DNA from: Bacteroidia bacterium
GTDB lineage: Bacteria; Bacteroidota; Bacteroidia; Bacteroidales; P3
Assembly (NCBI GenBank): GCA_025999775.1
Contig: BNXT01000017.1
Coordinates: 1-15,226, forward strand
Length of the DNA stretch: 15,226 nt
Direction of reading: 5' to 3'
Shown: positions 1 to 8,348 of the stretch, piece after piece
Numbering within the stretch: the stretch's first letter is position 1
Layout of the letters: each line of letters opens with the position of its first letter
The notes under the pieces: model-generated
The model's database searches: none
The model's input: the letters and a program-made list of their open reading frames with translations, nothing else
Told to the model about the DNA's origin: nothing
Translations under genes and position numbers: made by a program

Positions 1-59
1 AATAATGAGTAATATCTGGTATGTGTCTCAATTTCTGCATTCCTAAATTTTTCAATTTC

Positions 60-111
60 ACACTCCACACTCCACTCTCAATTCGATAGCACCTCAAAAA
101 AAGATTTAACC
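60..111 (-). repeat. Dispersed repeat end, GAGGYGCTAYMGAATTGAG type
   Basis: Read on the minus strand this holds GGTTAAATC, a T run, GAGGTGCTATCGAATTGAG, then copies of the GTGTGGA unit. The same order recurs at 10798-10840 and 12225-12270 on the plus strand, and shorter versions lie at 11506-11536 and 12431-12449 on the minus strand. Positions 1-59 are AT-rich with no gene that I can support and may be the rest of this repeat unit. Confidence 0.75.
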
Positions 112-115
112 GATT

Positions 116-160
116 AAAAAAAAGGGTCGGCTCGAAAAAACTTTCGAGCCAGACCCTTTT
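116..160 (-). terminator. Intrinsic terminator of the thioredoxin-like lipoprotein gene
   Basis: On the minus strand GGGTCTGGCTCGAAA pairs with TTTCGAGCCGACCC (one bulged base) around a short loop, followed by a run of eight T. It begins about 17 nt past the stop codon at 177-179. The A run on the other side could let it work in both directions. Confidence 0.85.
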
Positions 161-176
161 GATTTGTAAAGACAAC

Positions 177-1301
177 TTATTTCAGATGTTCCGCTATGAA
201 AGCGTCCAACTCCGCTTCACCAATTTGTTTGCCAACGATAGCGCCCTCAGCGTTTACAAAATAGTTGTTTGGAATGTAACGAATGTTAAATTTTGTAGAA
301 ACTTCGTTCTTCCAATACTTAAGATCCGATACCTGAATCCATGGTAACTTGTCAGTTGCAACGCCCTTTAACCAAGCTTCTTGGTCTCTGTCTAACGATA
401 CGCCAACAATTTCAAAACCTTGTTTGTGATATTTCTCATAGATTTTGAGCAATGTAGGATTGAAACGACGGCAAGGACCGCACCATGAAGCCCAAAAATC
501 AATCATCGTTAAGGTGTGTTTTTTATAGACATCAGAGAAGGTAACAGGATTACCATTGGGATCGTTTTGGGTAAAATCTACGATAGCGCCAATTTGCAAA
601 TTCCGTGCATTATCCCAAAACGCATTGATAAGTTTCAGATAGCCGTTATTTTTAAACTCAGGACGTGCATTGATATTTTCAACAACGGTTTTTATTTCGT
701 CATCGGAATAGTACGCAAGTTTCTGGGCGTGTAGGATAAGTGTTGCAGGTGCGGATGGATTGGCGGCAATAAACTCCTTTTGTAGTTGTGCTACCTTGGC
801 TTCATACTCTTCGTATTTTGTTTCCATTATCGCGTTCAGCTCTTTTTGCTTTGCAGCGCTCAGGGATTTGTCCTGTAATTGCGTCTCGAACGGTTCCAAC
901 TCTGCCTTGATAGACGTTTCCAAGCTCTTAATGCTGCTGGTTAATTGAGCATACGTTTCGCCATCTTTGGAGCCAACGGCAGTGGCTTTACTGATTTCCG
1001 CTACATTAGCGATATCCACCGTAATGACGGAATTGTCGAGGTAGAAACGTGCAGCGCCAGGGTTGTCAACAATGGTTAGACTGATCAATTGAGGTGTAGT
1101 TACGCTGCCTAGAAACGTAAATTTGCCGTCTTTGATTTGTACGGTATCAGCAATTTTTTCACCATCAAGATTGCCTGTCAAAACAGCGCTTCCTTCAGGT
1201 ACATCGGCTACTGTTCCTTGCACAGTATAGCCTTTAGGGGTGTTGACACATGCTGTAAAAACAGTAGCGGCAACCACAAAAATAAAAATAATTTTTTTCA
1301 T
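177..1301 (-). CDS. Thioredoxin-like lipoprotein, DUF4369 plus TlpA/AhpC-TSA type domain
   Basis: The 374-residue product is probably a periplasmic, lipid-anchored thiol-disulfide oxidoreductase. Residues 1-18 form a lipoprotein signal (MKKIIFIF then a hydrophobic run) ending in the lipobox VFTAC, with the lipidated Cys at 18. Residues about 24-100 look like the DUF4369 beta domain common in Bacteroidota, followed by a Glu/Lys-rich helical stretch at about 115-170. The C-terminal third is a thioredoxin fold with WCGPC at 273-277 (Cys274 and Cys277) and a cis-Pro region at RYIPNNYFV. I chose the ATG at 1301 over an upstream in-frame ATG at 1325 because it puts the signal peptide at the N terminus. 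A -7 box lies at 1356-1363 and a terminator at 116-160, so the gene is probably monocistronic. Family membership is firm; the substrate is unknown. Confidence 0.92.
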   Translation of the reverse strand: MKKIIFIFVVAATVFTACVNTPKGYTVQGTVADVPEGSAVLTGNLDGEKIADTVQIKDGKFTFLGSVTTPQLISLTIVDNPGAARFYLDNSVITVDIANVAEISKATAVGSKDGETYAQLTSSIKSLETSIKAELEPFETQLQDKSLSAAKQKELNAIMETKYEEYEAKVAQLQKEFIAANPSAPATLILHAQKLAYYSDDEIKTVVENINARPEFKNNGYLKLINAFWDNARNLQIGAIVDFTQNDPNGNPVTFSDVYKKHTLTMIDFWASWCGPCRRFNPTLLKIYEKYHKQGFEIVGVSLDRDQEAWLKGVATDKLPWIQVSDLKYWKNEVSTKFNIRYIPNNYFVNAEGAIVGKQIGEAELDAFIAEHLK

Positions 1302-1355
1302 CGTATAATTTGTTTTTAGGTTCATCCGTAATAGACATCAATCCATTATATTTTG

Positions 1356-1363
1356 CAAAGTTA
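1356..1363 (-). promoter_or_regulatory. Bacteroidota -7 box for the lipoprotein gene
   Basis: The minus strand reads TAACTTTG, matching TAnnTTTG, about 55 nt before the chosen start. I see no clear TTG at the expected -33 spacing. Confidence 0.6.
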
Positions 1364-1403
1364 GTGATTTTTTTTTGATTTACACTATTTTTTAATCATT
1401 ATT

Positions 1404-1487
1404 CCAGGGCAACCGCATCAAAATTCCGTAAAAAAAGCTTACCTTTGCTCCTTATATGGAATATAGCATAGATTATTACATGGATGG
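1404..1487 (+). repeat. 84-bp duplicated module with promoter and start codon, copy A
   Basis: This stretch is about 95% identical to the reverse complement of 6099-6181. It contains the -7 box TACCTTTG (1440-1447) and then an ATG (1455) opening MEYSIDYYMDG, which stops after 21 codons. The other copy differs by a C/A, one A in a homopolymer, a C/T inside the -7 box and a T/C that changes Tyr to His. Only the first about 11 codons are shared, so this looks like a duplicated fragment rather than a working gene. Confidence 0.75.
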
Positions 1488-1532
1488 AATAAAAGATACT
1501 CGCGTGCAGGGACGTTATTAAAATATTTTTCT

Positions 1533-1540
1533 TACCTTTG
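1533..1540 (+). promoter_or_regulatory. -7 box in front of an orphan 17-codon reading frame
   Basis: TACCTTTG is followed 15 nt later by an ATG at 1556 that opens MSKIRITVESEGAFQIV and then stops. The stop falls inside the dispersed repeat beginning about 1599 (ATTGTCTGAACC). This looks like the front end of a gene cut off by the repeat. Confidence 0.4.
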
Positions 1541-1598
1541 TAAAAAAAACACCTTATGTCAAAGATAAGAATAACAGTAGAGTCAGAGGGTGCATTTC

Positions 1599-1632
1599 AA
1601 ATTGTCTGAACCAGGATTGGAACAATGAATAA
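1599..1632 (+). repeat. Dispersed ATTGTCTGAA repeat, short internally deleted copy
   Basis: It reads ATTGTCTGAACCAGGATT then GGAACAATGAATAAT. Against the full copies at 11339 and 12347 it lacks the middle part between the first and last GGATT units. Confidence 0.75.
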
Positions 1633-1641
1633 TAACGAAAT

Positions 1642-1710
1642 CTCCCGTTAGGGAGGTGATGCTGGTAGAAAAAATGAGCCACCATCAACCCGCTTGCCGT
1701 TAGGTAAGCG
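1642..1710 (+). repeat. Two short hairpins with conserved GTTA loops
   Basis: CTCCC-GTTA-GGGAG (1642-1655) and CGCTTGCC-GTTA-GGTAAGCG (1691-1710, one G-T pair) have different stems but the same four-base loop. Related hairpins occur at 8809-8822 and 13454-13536. The block 1728-1776 also shares the CAATCGCAACGGC and ACCATGTCC words with 11446-11476 (opposite strand). No gene was found between 1302 and 1868. Confidence 0.65.
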
Positions 1711-1829
1711 ACCAAATCAAACGCGCAATCGCAACGGCATGGCGCATACCTCACCATGTCCATTGTAGGGGCAAGGCTTTTTTTTAACCCCCAATTCAAA
1801 ACAGAGTTAACCAATTAGAATAAAATTTG

Positions 1830-1837
1830 TACCTTTG
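1830..1837 (+). promoter_or_regulatory. -7 box for uvrA
   Basis: TACCTTTG lies 31 nt before the uvrA ATG. A -33 TTG is not clear; TTA is seen at 1807-1809. Confidence 0.7.
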
Positions 1838-1868
1838 TGAAACATTTTTTGCATATTGGAACACTATT

Positions 1869-4796
1869 ATGGACTCCGTCAACATAAAAATACAAGGCGC
1901 TCGTGTCAACAACCTGAAGAATATCTCAGTAGAAATCCCGCGTAATAAATTGGTTGTCATTACAGGACTATCCGGTTCCGGGAAGTCCTCATTAGCTTTT
2001 GATACGCTATATGCCGAAGGACAGCGTCGCTATGTAGAAAGCCTGTCGGCTTATGCACGACAATTTCTGGGAAAAATTAACAAGCCGGAGGTTAATCAGA
2101 TTAGCGGCATCTCGCCGGCAATCGCTATTGAACAAAAAACCGGTAACTACAATCCCCGTTCTACGGTAGGCACAAGTACCGAAATCTATGAATATCTCAA
2201 ACTATTGTATGCGCGTATTGGGCGCACAATATCCCCTGTTTCCGGTAAAGAAGTAACGCGCGACAGCGTCAGTAGTACAACCGACAGCATCTTCGCACTC
2301 CCCGAAGGTACTAAAATCGTTATCTTCGCACCATTCATTGTGAAAGAACAACGTTCTACGCACGAACAACTACAAGTGTTGCAACAAATGGGGTTTTCGA
2401 GAATGGGGCGCCGCTTAGAGGATGACACCATCGAAACGGTTATTATTGACGATGTAGCCAATCAAACAACGATTGATACACAACGTTACTTACTGCTCAT
2501 TGATCGGTTGATACTAAAACCTAACGACCCCGATCTGTATTCACGCATCTTTGAATCTATACAAACAGCTTTTCACGAAGGGGTTGGCGAATGTTTGATA
2601 CAAATCAACGGAAGCGAATTACGACCGTTTTCCAATCGTTTTGAATTGGACGGTATGGTTTTTGAAAAGCCCAATGAGAATTTTTTCAGTTTTAACAATC
2701 CCTATGGCGCTTGTAAAACCTGCGAAGGGTATGGCAGTATCATCGGTATCAGCGAAGATTTGGTAATCCCTAATCCCTCTTTATCGGTTTATGAAGATGC
2801 TGTTGCTGTATGGCGTGGTGAAAAAATGAGCGAAGGGAAAATGCTCCTCATTAAGAATGCAGAACGTCTGAATTTTCCTATCCATAAGCCTTACAATCAG
2901 TTGACACCCGAACAAAAACACTTGCTATGGTACGGCGCTGAGGGTATTGAAGGCATTTATCCACTGTTCAAATGGATAGAAACCCAAACTTATAAAATAC
3001 AGTATCGCGTGATGCTTGCGCGCTACAAAGGGAAGACGCAGTGTCCCGATTGTCAAGGTTCCCGACTACGGCACGATACCTCTTACGTGAAGATAGTCGG
3101 AAAAAGTATTCTCGACCTCGTCATGATGCCTATTGACGCTCTGCAACAGTTTTTTAATACCTTGAAACTGTCCGATACGGAATCGAAAATTGTACATCGT
3201 ATTTTACAAGAAATCAATAGCCGATTGCAGTTTTTGATGGATGTTGGCCTAAACTATCTCACGCTCAATCGTTTATCCAGTTCGTTGTCGGGAGGCGAGG
3301 CGCAACGCATCAATTTAGCAACCTCTTTAGGCAGCGCGTTAGTTGGCTCGCTGTATATCTTGGATGAACCAAGCATTGGTCTTCATTCACGCGATACGGC
3401 ACGATTGATTGAAGCATTGAAACATCTACGCGACTTAGGAAATACGGTGATCATCGTTGAACACGACGAAGAAATCATTCGTGCTGCCGACGAAATCATT
3501 GATATTGGACCCTTAGCCGGTATTCAGGGGGGAACTTTAGTTTTTCAAGGCAACCAAGCCGACTTAAAAAAAGCCGGCATCGCCATCCGCAAGCGAGTTA
3601 CTAATGACCCACGTTTATCGCAAAAGCACTTTGATACAAAAGTATTCTTGAATGAGCCGTTTTCACTCACGGCAGCCTATTTGGATGGTACCTTCAATAT
3701 ACCCCAATCAATAGCCTATCGCAAGTGGAAGCACCGCATTACGCTGAAAGGCGCTTGCGAACACAATCTCAAAAATGTGGATGTCCAAATACCTTTGGGC
3801 GTTATGACGGTTGTTACCGGCGTTAGCGGCTCCGGCAAAACGACACTCATTCGACAGACGTTATATCCCGCATTGAAGCGCTATTACGGTGGCTCCGACG
3901 AACAAAAAGGACGTTTTAGCGAATTAAATGGCGACCTACAAAGTATAGCGAATGTAGAATTGGTGGATCAAAATCCTATCGGACGTTCCAGTCGCTCTAA
4001 TCCTGCTACTTACGTAAAAGCCTACGATGATATTCGTAATTTATTTGCTAATCAACCTTTAGCCAAAACACGCAACTATAAACCCGGCTTTTTCTCGTTT
4101 AATACCGAAGGAGGACGTTGCGAAACCTGCCAAGGAGAAGGCGAAATCAAGGTTAAAATGCAATTTATGGCAGACGTATCTTTAGTGTGCGAAGAATGTC
4201 AAGGCACCCGATTCAAAGACGAAGTGTTGGAAATAAAATACCACGATAAAAATATTTCCGATATTTTAAATCTCTCTATTGAAGAGGTTATTGAATTTTT
4301 CAAGTCTGCCCTTGCAGAATCCCCAAAATCTACTAAGTCATCTTTGGAAAACGCTATTATTGCTAAATTACAACCTTTACAAGATGTAGGTTTAGGTTAC
4401 TTGAAACTCGGACAATCGTCATCGTCGCTATCGGGCGGTGAGGCTCAACGTGTAAAATTAGCGTATTTCTTAACTAAGTCCAATGTGGAGAAACCGACGC
4501 TATTTTTCTTCGATGAACCCACAACAGGACTGCATTTACACGATATTCTCAAGCTCAAGCAGTCCTTTGATGCGCTCATTGATAAGGGGCACACCATTGT
4601 CGTCATTGAACACCATCCTGACCTTATCAAAACAGCTGACCATATCATTGATATGGGACCGGACGGAGGCGACCAGGGCGGTCGTATCATTTTCACCGGT
4701 ACGCCCGACCAATTAGCGCTCTGCAAACAATCTATCACCGGACAGTTTCTCCAAAATAAAATCGTGGGCAGCCCAAAACCCGTAAAATCGAAGTAA
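1869..4796 (+). CDS. uvrA: Excinuclease ABC subunit A (UvrA)
   Basis: This 975-residue protein is the damage-recognition ATPase of nucleotide excision repair. It works as a dimer that scans DNA and loads UvrB. Two ABC ATPase halves are visible. The first has Walker [10 protein letters not shown] near residue 35, the UvrB-binding/insertion region, a zinc site built from CKTC and CPDC, and signature LSGGEAQR. The second has Walker [10 protein letters not shown], a zinc site from CETC and CEEC, signature LSGGEAQR, Walker [13 protein letters not shown] and a switch His in VVIEHH. I chose the ATG at 1869 over an in-frame ATG at 1827 because the UvrA N terminus ([14 protein letters not shown]) begins just after it and the -7 box at 1830 would lie inside the longer version. 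Length fits the family (about 940-980). No terminator separates it from the downstream tRNA-Ser. Confidence 0.98.
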   Translation: MDSVNIKIQGARVNNLKNISVEIPRNKLVVITGLSGSGKSSLAFDTLYAEGQRRYVESLSAYARQFLGKINKPEVNQISGISPAIAIEQKTGNYNPRSTVGTSTEIYEYLKLLYARIGRTISPVSGKEVTRDSVSSTTDSIFALPEGTKIVIFAPFIVKEQRSTHEQLQVLQQMGFSRMGRRLEDDTIETVIIDDVANQTTIDTQRYLLLIDRLILKPNDPDLYSRIFESIQTAFHEGVGECLIQINGSELRPFSNRFELDGMVFEKPNENFFSFNNPYGACKTCEGYGSIIGISEDLVIPNPSLSVYEDAVAVWRGEKMSEGKMLLIKNAERLNFPIHKPYNQLTPEQKHLLWYGAEGIEGIYPLFKWIETQTYKIQYRVMLARYKGKTQCPDCQGSRLRHDTSYVKIVGKSILDLVMMPIDALQQFFNTLKLSDTESKIVHRILQEINSRLQFLMDVGLNYLTLNRLSSSLSGGEAQRINLATSLGSALVGSLYILDEPSIGLHSRDTARLIEALKHLRDLGNTVIIVEHDEEIIRAADEIIDIGPLAGIQGGTLVFQGNQADLKKAGIAIRKRVTNDPRLSQKHFDTKVFLNEPFSLTAAYLDGTFNIPQSIAYRKWKHRITLKGACEHNLKNVDVQIPLGVMTVVTGVSGSGKTTLIRQTLYPALKRYYGGSDEQKGRFSELNGDLQSIANVELVDQNPIGRSSRSNPATYVKAYDDIRNLFANQPLAKTRNYKPGFFSFNTEGGRCETCQGEGEIKVKMQFMADVSLVCEECQGTRFKDEVLEIKYHDKNISDILNLSIEEVIEFFKSALAESPKSTKSSLENAIIAKLQPLQDVGLGYLKLGQSSSSLSGGEAQRVKLAYFLTKSNVEKPTLFFFDEPTTGLHLHDILKLKQSFDALIDKGHTIVVIEHHPDLIKTADHIIDMGPDGGDQGGRIIFTGTPDQLALCKQSITGQFLQNKIVGSPKPVKSK

Positions 4797-4803
4797 CAAA
4801 ATT

Positions 4804-4833
4804 TTGTAAATCGAAAAATAAAGTGTAACTTTG
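4804..4833 (+). promoter_or_regulatory. Promoter of tRNA-Ser(CGA)
   Basis: TTG (4804-4806), a 19-bp spacer and TAACTTTG (4826-4833) match the Bacteroidota consensus exactly. The tRNA starts 5 nt downstream. The tRNA-Ser(TGA) gene has the same arrangement. Confidence 0.85.
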
Positions 4834-4837
4834 CAGC

Positions 4838-4924
4838 GGAAAGCTGCCGGAGTGGTCGATCGGGGCAGACTCGAAATCTGTTGTACCCTTCGGGGTACCG
4901 GGGGTTCGAATCCCTCGCTTTCCG
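4838..4924 (+). tRNA. tRNA-Ser(CGA)
   Basis: This is an 87-nt class II tRNA. The acceptor stem GGAAAGC/GCTTTCC has discriminator G. The anticodon loop CTCGAAA gives anticodon CGA (4872-4874), reading UCG. A long variable arm is built on GTACCC/GGGTAC, and the T loop is TTCGAAT. CCA is not encoded. The dehydrogenase ATG is only 14 nt downstream, so the two are probably on one transcript that needs processing. Confidence 0.97.
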
Positions 4925-4938
4925 CGGAGTATGAAGAG

Positions 4939-5691
4939 ATGTTTGTAGAAAGAAATAGCAACGGAAAGCGTGCAATCGTTATTGGCGCTACGTCGGGTAT
5001 CGGTCGAGAAGTTACCAAAAAGTTATTGTCTGAGGGTTGGCGATTAGGTATAGCCGGTCGGCGTGAAAAGGAATTATCCGAACTGCAGAATTTAGCTCCT
5101 AATCAAATAGCCTTTCAAACATTAGACGTAACGCATACCGACGCGCCGGAATGCTTACGCCAACTTATCTCACAAACCGGCGGCATGGATTTATTTTTCT
5201 TAGCATCCGGTATCGGACATCAAAATGTAGCGTTGGAAAGCGATATTGAGATGCAAATAGTAGCAACGAATGTTGAGGGTTTTACACGAATCGCGATAGC
5301 CGCATTTCATTACTTCAAAGAGCAAAAACATGGACATATCGCTGTGATCAGTTCGATAGCCGGCACAAAAGGCTTGGGTGTCGCGCCTGCTTATTCAGCT
5401 ACTAAGCGTTTTCAGAACACCTACATAGAAGCATTGGCACAATTAGCTCATATAGAACAAGTGAACATCCATTTTACAGATATTCGCCCCGGTTTTGTAG
5501 CGACAGCCCTATTAAACGACAGTAAAAACTATCCGTTACTGATGTCTCCCGAACGTGTTGCAACACATATCATTCGAGCATTGAATCGTCGTAAACGTGT
5601 GGTCGTTATAGATATTCGTTATGCTATCCTCGTCTTTTTCTGGAAGCTAATTCCACGTTGGCTATGGGTACGGATGCGTATAAAGAATTGA
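4939..5691 (+). CDS. Short-chain dehydrogenase/reductase (SDR)
   Basis: The 250-residue product is a classical-type NAD(P)-dependent oxidoreductase. The Rossmann motif GATSGIG is at 16-22, the NNAG position is replaced by ASG (LASGIGH), the catalytic Ser lies in ISSIAG (about 139), and YSATK gives Tyr152 and Lys156. PGFVAT follows, as in the family. The last 30 residues are hydrophobic and basic (YAILVFFWKLIPRWLWVRM), suggesting a membrane-associated tail. The reading frame is open upstream through the tRNA, so I took the ATG at 4939, which sits 14 nt past the tRNA 3' end. The gene is bracketed by two tRNA-Ser genes in opposite orientation. Substrate unknown. Confidence 0.9.
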   Translation: MFVERNSNGKRAIVIGATSGIGREVTKKLLSEGWRLGIAGRREKELSELQNLAPNQIAFQTLDVTHTDAPECLRQLISQTGGMDLFFLASGIGHQNVALESDIEMQIVATNVEGFTRIAIAAFHYFKEQKHGHIAVISSIAGTKGLGVAPAYSATKRFQNTYIEALAQLAHIEQVNIHFTDIRPGFVATALLNDSKNYPLLMSPERVATHIIRALNRRKRVVVIDIRYAILVFFWKLIPRWLWVRMRIKN

Positions 5692-5702
5692 ATTACGCCT
5701 TG

Positions 5703-5787
5703 CGGAAAGCGAGGGATTCGAACCCCCGGACCTGTTACAGTCAACGGTTTTCAAGACCGCCGCAATCGACCACTCTGCCAGCTTTCC
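5703..5787 (-). tRNA. tRNA-Ser(TGA)
   Basis: This is an 85-nt class II tRNA on the minus strand. The acceptor stem GGAAAGC/GCTTTCC has discriminator G. The anticodon loop CTTGAAA gives TGA (reading UCA/UCG), with a long variable arm and T loop TTCGAAT. The acceptor stem, D-arm start and T arm are nearly the same as in the tRNA-Ser at 4838, so the two genes form an inverted repeat around the dehydrogenase. CCA is not encoded. Confidence 0.97.
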
Positions 5788-5791
5788 GCTG

Positions 5792-5821
5792 CAAAGTTAC
5801 GGTTTTTTTTCAAAACAGCAA
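5792..5821 (-). promoter_or_regulatory. Promoter of tRNA-Ser(TGA)
   Basis: On the minus strand TTG (5821-5819), a 19-bp spacer and TAACTTTG (5799-5792) lead into the tRNA, with the same GCAG bases between box and tRNA as in the other tRNA-Ser. Confidence 0.85.
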
Positions 5822-5840
5822 AATTTTTCCTATCTTTCCC

Positions 5841-5860
5841 ATGGCAACCGCATCAAAAAT
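5841..5860 (+). repeat. Partial copy of the 84-bp module start
   Basis: GGCAACCGCATCAAAA here matches the opening of the module at 1404-1487 (GGGCAACCGCATCAAAATT) and its inverted copy ending at 6181. Homology stops after about 18 bp. Confidence 0.4.
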
Positions 5861-5980
5861 TAAGGATTTTTTTCAAATAGCCAATGTCTAAGGCAGCCTT
5901 ATACTGTCTTTTTTTCAAACTATGCCTGTCTTTGATGTCAGAGAGGATTTGCAAGGCAAATTTACGCACGGTAGATAAGT

Positions 5981-6229
5981 TTAAAGGTGCATATCCCGTT
6001 CTTGCCCAACACAAATGCGATTTTCTCCTACCCTTGCGTTGAGAATATACAAACCGCTGTTTCCTTGACTGGTGGGCGAAACGCCTTTCAACTTTTTACC
6101 ATCCATGTAATAATCTATGCTATGTTCCATATAAGGAGCAAAGATAAGCTTTTTTACGGAATTTTGATGCTGTTGCCCTGGTGGAAAGATGCAAAACAAA
6201 AGCAAATAACAACAAAAAAAGCGAGCCAC
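5981..6229 (-). pseudogene. Short hypothetical frame or gene remnant spanning module copy B
   Basis: An open frame of 82 codons begins with GTG at 6229; a shorter start is the ATG at 6130 (49 residues, MEHSIDYYMDGKKLKG...). The N-terminal part is hydrophobic (FFCCYLLLFCIF). The C-terminal half, with YYMDGKKL then GLYILNARVGENRI, resembles the DGK...P..GLYI pattern at the end of type IX secretion sorting domains, but this is only a likeness. Positions 6099-6181 are repeated in inverse orientation at 1404-1487, where the frame breaks after 21 codons. I do not recognise a full gene and think it is decayed. Nothing else supportable lies in 5822-6297. Confidence 0.35.
6099..6181 (-). repeat. 84-bp duplicated module with promoter and start codon, copy B
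   Basis: This is the inverted partner of 1404-1487, with four differences including one indel in an A run. It contains the -7 box TATCTTTG on the minus strand (6146-6139) and the ATG at 6130. Confidence 0.75.
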
Positions 6230-6297
6230 TTAAATTTGTAACCCGCTAATTTTGTGTGATTTACTTGTCTTTACTTGTCTTTGTATGACTCACAGAG

Positions 6298-6370
6298 TAC
6301 ACCCGCGGGGGCTCGAACCCCGGACCCATTGATTAAGAGTCAATTGCTCTACCAGCTGAGCTACGGATGC
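6298..6370 (-). tRNA. tRNA-Lys(CTT)
   Basis: This is a 73-nt class I tRNA on the minus strand. The acceptor GCATCCG pairs with CGGGTGT (with G-T wobbles), discriminator A. The D arm contains AGCTCAGCTGGTAGAGC. The anticodon stem TTGA/TCAA encloses loop CTCTTAA, giving anticodon CTT (reading AAG). The T loop is TTCGAGC. CCA is not encoded. Confidence 0.95.
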
Positions 6371-6382
6371 TTTTAAACGCCG

Positions 6383-6413
6383 CAAAGGTACAAAAAAATC
6401 CCCAACCAACCAA
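6383..6413 (-). promoter_or_regulatory. Promoter of tRNA-Lys
   Basis: On the minus strand TTG (6413-6411), a 20-bp spacer and TACCTTTG (6390-6383) lie 12 nt before the tRNA. Confidence 0.7.
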
Positions 6414-6440
6414 ATTTATATCCAAAAAGATATTTCAACA

Positions 6441-7406
6441 CTATTTCTCTCGCTCTAATAACTGTTCCGACAAAGTTTTGAAATACGTACTAAACTCAGT
6501 CGGCAACGATGCTTGCCGCAAATAAATTAACGCTTTTTCATGGTATAAACGCATGGCTTCTTTCGTCAATTTATTGATATTCAAGGCATCGTAAATAGCT
6601 ACTATATATTCAATATTTTTATCCTTGGGATCTGCGAAATACTGCACTAATTCTTGTTTTTGATATTCATTTGCGACTTCTAACGCCTTGAGATAAAGAA
6701 AAGTCTTTTTTCTTGCAAGAATATCACCGCCATGAATTTTCCCGAACGTATCCGTATTGGAGTACACGTCCAACCAATCGTCTTGCAGTTGAAACGCCAA
6801 TCCGATGTTTACGCCAAATTCATAGATTGCACGCTGCTGCTCAACGCTTGCATCGGCAATGATAGCGCCTATTTGCAACGCGCCGCCAAGTAACACAGAG
6901 GTTTTGAGTTTTATCATATCCATATATTGCGCAATCGTAACGCTATTCTGCGTCTCAAAGTCCATGTCATACTGCTGTCCTTCGCATATTTCAAGCGATA
7001 ATTTGGAAAAGCTCTGCATCACATAACTCACTTTATCAGCCTTTGTGTTGCACATCGTACTGCACGCTATAGCAAACATCGCATCACCCGATAAAATAGC
7101 AATATTAGAATTGTACTTTTGATACACGGTCGCTTGTCCACGTCGCAATGGCGCTTGATCCATAATATCGTCGTGCAACAACGTAAAATTGTGAAAAATT
7201 TCAATACCCATAGCGGGATACAGCGCCTCCGTAATGACACCTCCAAACGCCTCGCAGCTTCGCAATAGGAGTAACGGACGGATACGTTTGCCCCCTTGTT
7301 GCAAGGCATACACGATAGGTTCGTAGAGCAATCTCGGTTCGGACACCGTGATCGTTTTTTGTAAAGTCTTTTGAAAGAGTTCCAGCAAAGATTGGTCGGA
7401 TATCAT
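6441..7406 (-). CDS. Polyprenyl (short-chain isoprenyl) diphosphate synthase
   Basis: The 321-residue product condenses isopentenyl diphosphate with an allylic diphosphate. GGKRIRP lies at 38-44, the first Asp-rich motif HDDIMD at 79-83 is followed by RRG, KT is at 168-169, GQQYDMDF lies near 143-150, and the second Asp-rich motif is QDDWLD at 208-213. Residue -5 to the first motif is Phe and there is no two-residue insertion in the motif, which argues against a bacterial type II farnesyl synthase and fits a geranylgeranyl-type or similar product; chain length cannot be fixed from sequence alone. The start ATG overlaps the rfbA stop as TGATG (7408-7404), implying translational coupling; a GTG one codon earlier is possible. 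No separate promoter is seen. Confidence 0.93.
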   Translation of the reverse strand: MISDQSLLELFQKTLQKTITVSEPRLLYEPIVYALQQGGKRIRPLLLLRSCEAFGGVITEALYPAMGIEIFHNFTLLHDDIMDQAPLRRGQATVYQKYNSNIAILSGDAMFAIACSTMCNTKADKVSYVMQSFSKLSLEICEGQQYDMDFETQNSVTIAQYMDMIKLKTSVLLGGALQIGAIIADASVEQQRAIYEFGVNIGLAFQLQDDWLDVYSNTDTFGKIHGGDILARKKTFLYLKALEVANEYQKQELVQYFADPKDKNIEYIVAIYDALNINKLTKEAMRLYHEKALIYLRQASLPTEFSTYFKTLSEQLLEREK

Positions 7407-8275
7407 CACTTTGCATTTTTGAGTAAGGCAAGCAGGTATTCACCGTAGCCACTTTTGTACAACGGTTCGGCAAGTTTACGGAGTTGTGCATCATCAATAA
7501 ATCCTTGTTGCCATGCCACTTCTTCGATACAGCCAATTTTTAGACCTTGACGTTGTTCTATTGTTGCCACAAATTGTCCGGCTTGCAATAGCGACTCAAA
7601 TGTGCCGGTATCTAACCACGCTGTACCACGACCAAGCATCCCGACCTTTAACTTGCCCTTTTTGAGGTAGTTTTGGTTCACATCGGTAATTTCGTATTCG
7701 CCTCGTGCGCTGGGTTTGAGATTTTTGGCTATTTCGACCACGCTATTATCGTAGAAATACAAGCCCGGTACAGCATAGTTAGATTTTGGATGTTGGGGTT
7801 TTTCTTCGATAGATAGGGCTTTATAGTCTTTATCAAACTCAACAACGCCATAACGTTCAGGGTCGCTCACATGATATGCAAACACAACGCCGCCGTCAGG
7901 ATCGTTATTAGATTGTAACAGAGCGTCCAAATGCGCGCTGTAAAAGATGTTATCGCCCAATATTAAAGCCACTTTATCGTTTTCTATAAAGGATTCGCCA
8001 ATTACAAAGGCTTGTGCTAACCCATTGGGAATCTCTTGTTTAGCGTACGAAAACGAACAACCTAACCGTTTACCATCCCCAAGTAAGCGTTCAAAATTAG
8101 GTAAGTCCTGAGGGGTTGAGATAATCAATATCTCTCGAATACCGGCTGTGAGCAGTACAGACAAAGGATAATAAATCATCGGCTTATCATAAACCGGCGC
8201 CATTTGCTTGCTCATTGCCAATGTTAATGGATGTAAACGGGTACCTGCGCCACCCGCAAGAATGATTCCTTTCAT
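7406..8275 (-). CDS. rfbA: Glucose-1-phosphate thymidylyltransferase
   Basis: The 289-residue enzyme makes dTDP-glucose from dTTP and glucose-1-phosphate, the first step towards dTDP-rhamnose and other sugars of surface polysaccharides. The N terminus [18 protein letters not shown] is the nucleotide-binding motif, followed by [39 protein letters not shown] and the C-terminal helix [10 protein letters not shown]. Length is exactly that of RfbA/RmlA. The ATG at 8275 is used because an upstream in-frame ATG (8323) lies at the promoter. The usual partners rfbB, rfbC and rfbD are absent here; instead it is coupled to a polyprenyl diphosphate synthase. Confidence 0.97.
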   Translation of the reverse strand: MKGIILAGGAGTRLHPLTLAMSKQMAPVYDKPMIYYPLSVLLTAGIREILIISTPQDLPNFERLLGDGKRLGCSFSYAKQEIPNGLAQAFVIGESFIENDKVALILGDNIFYSAHLDALLQSNNDPDGGVVFAYHVSDPERYGVVEFDKDYKALSIEEKPQHPKSNYAVPGLYFYDNSVVEIAKNLKPSARGEYEITDVNQNYLKKGKLKVGMLGRGTAWLDTGTFESLLQAGQFVATIEQRQGLKIGCIEEVAWQQGFIDDAQLRKLAEPLYKSGYGEYLLALLKNAK

Positions 8276-8292
8276 GTTAAATGTATTTTTTG

Positions 8293-8323
8293 CAAAGATA
8301 CAACTTCTGTCCAAAATACACAA
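8293..8323 (-). promoter_or_regulatory. Promoter of rfbA and the coupled synthase
   Basis: On the minus strand TTG (8323-8321), a 20-bp spacer and TATCTTTG (8300-8293) end only 17 nt before the rfbA ATG, so the leader should be about 10-12 nt. Confidence 0.75.
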
Positions 8324-8348
8324 TAAGTAAAATTAATTTCTTTTAGTT

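Noticed and set aside
1554..1814. Minus-strand 86-residue frame upstream of uvrA
   Set aside because: It runs through repeat DNA and hairpins and has no recognisable motif or promoter.
4445..5018. Minus-strand frames across the uvrA end and tRNA-Ser
   Set aside because: They are antisense to uvrA, tRNA-Ser and the SDR gene; stretches like RKARDSNPR are the translation of a tRNA T arm.
5658..5891. Plus-strand 77-residue frame
   Set aside because: It is the antisense translation of tRNA-Ser(TGA) plus repeat DNA.
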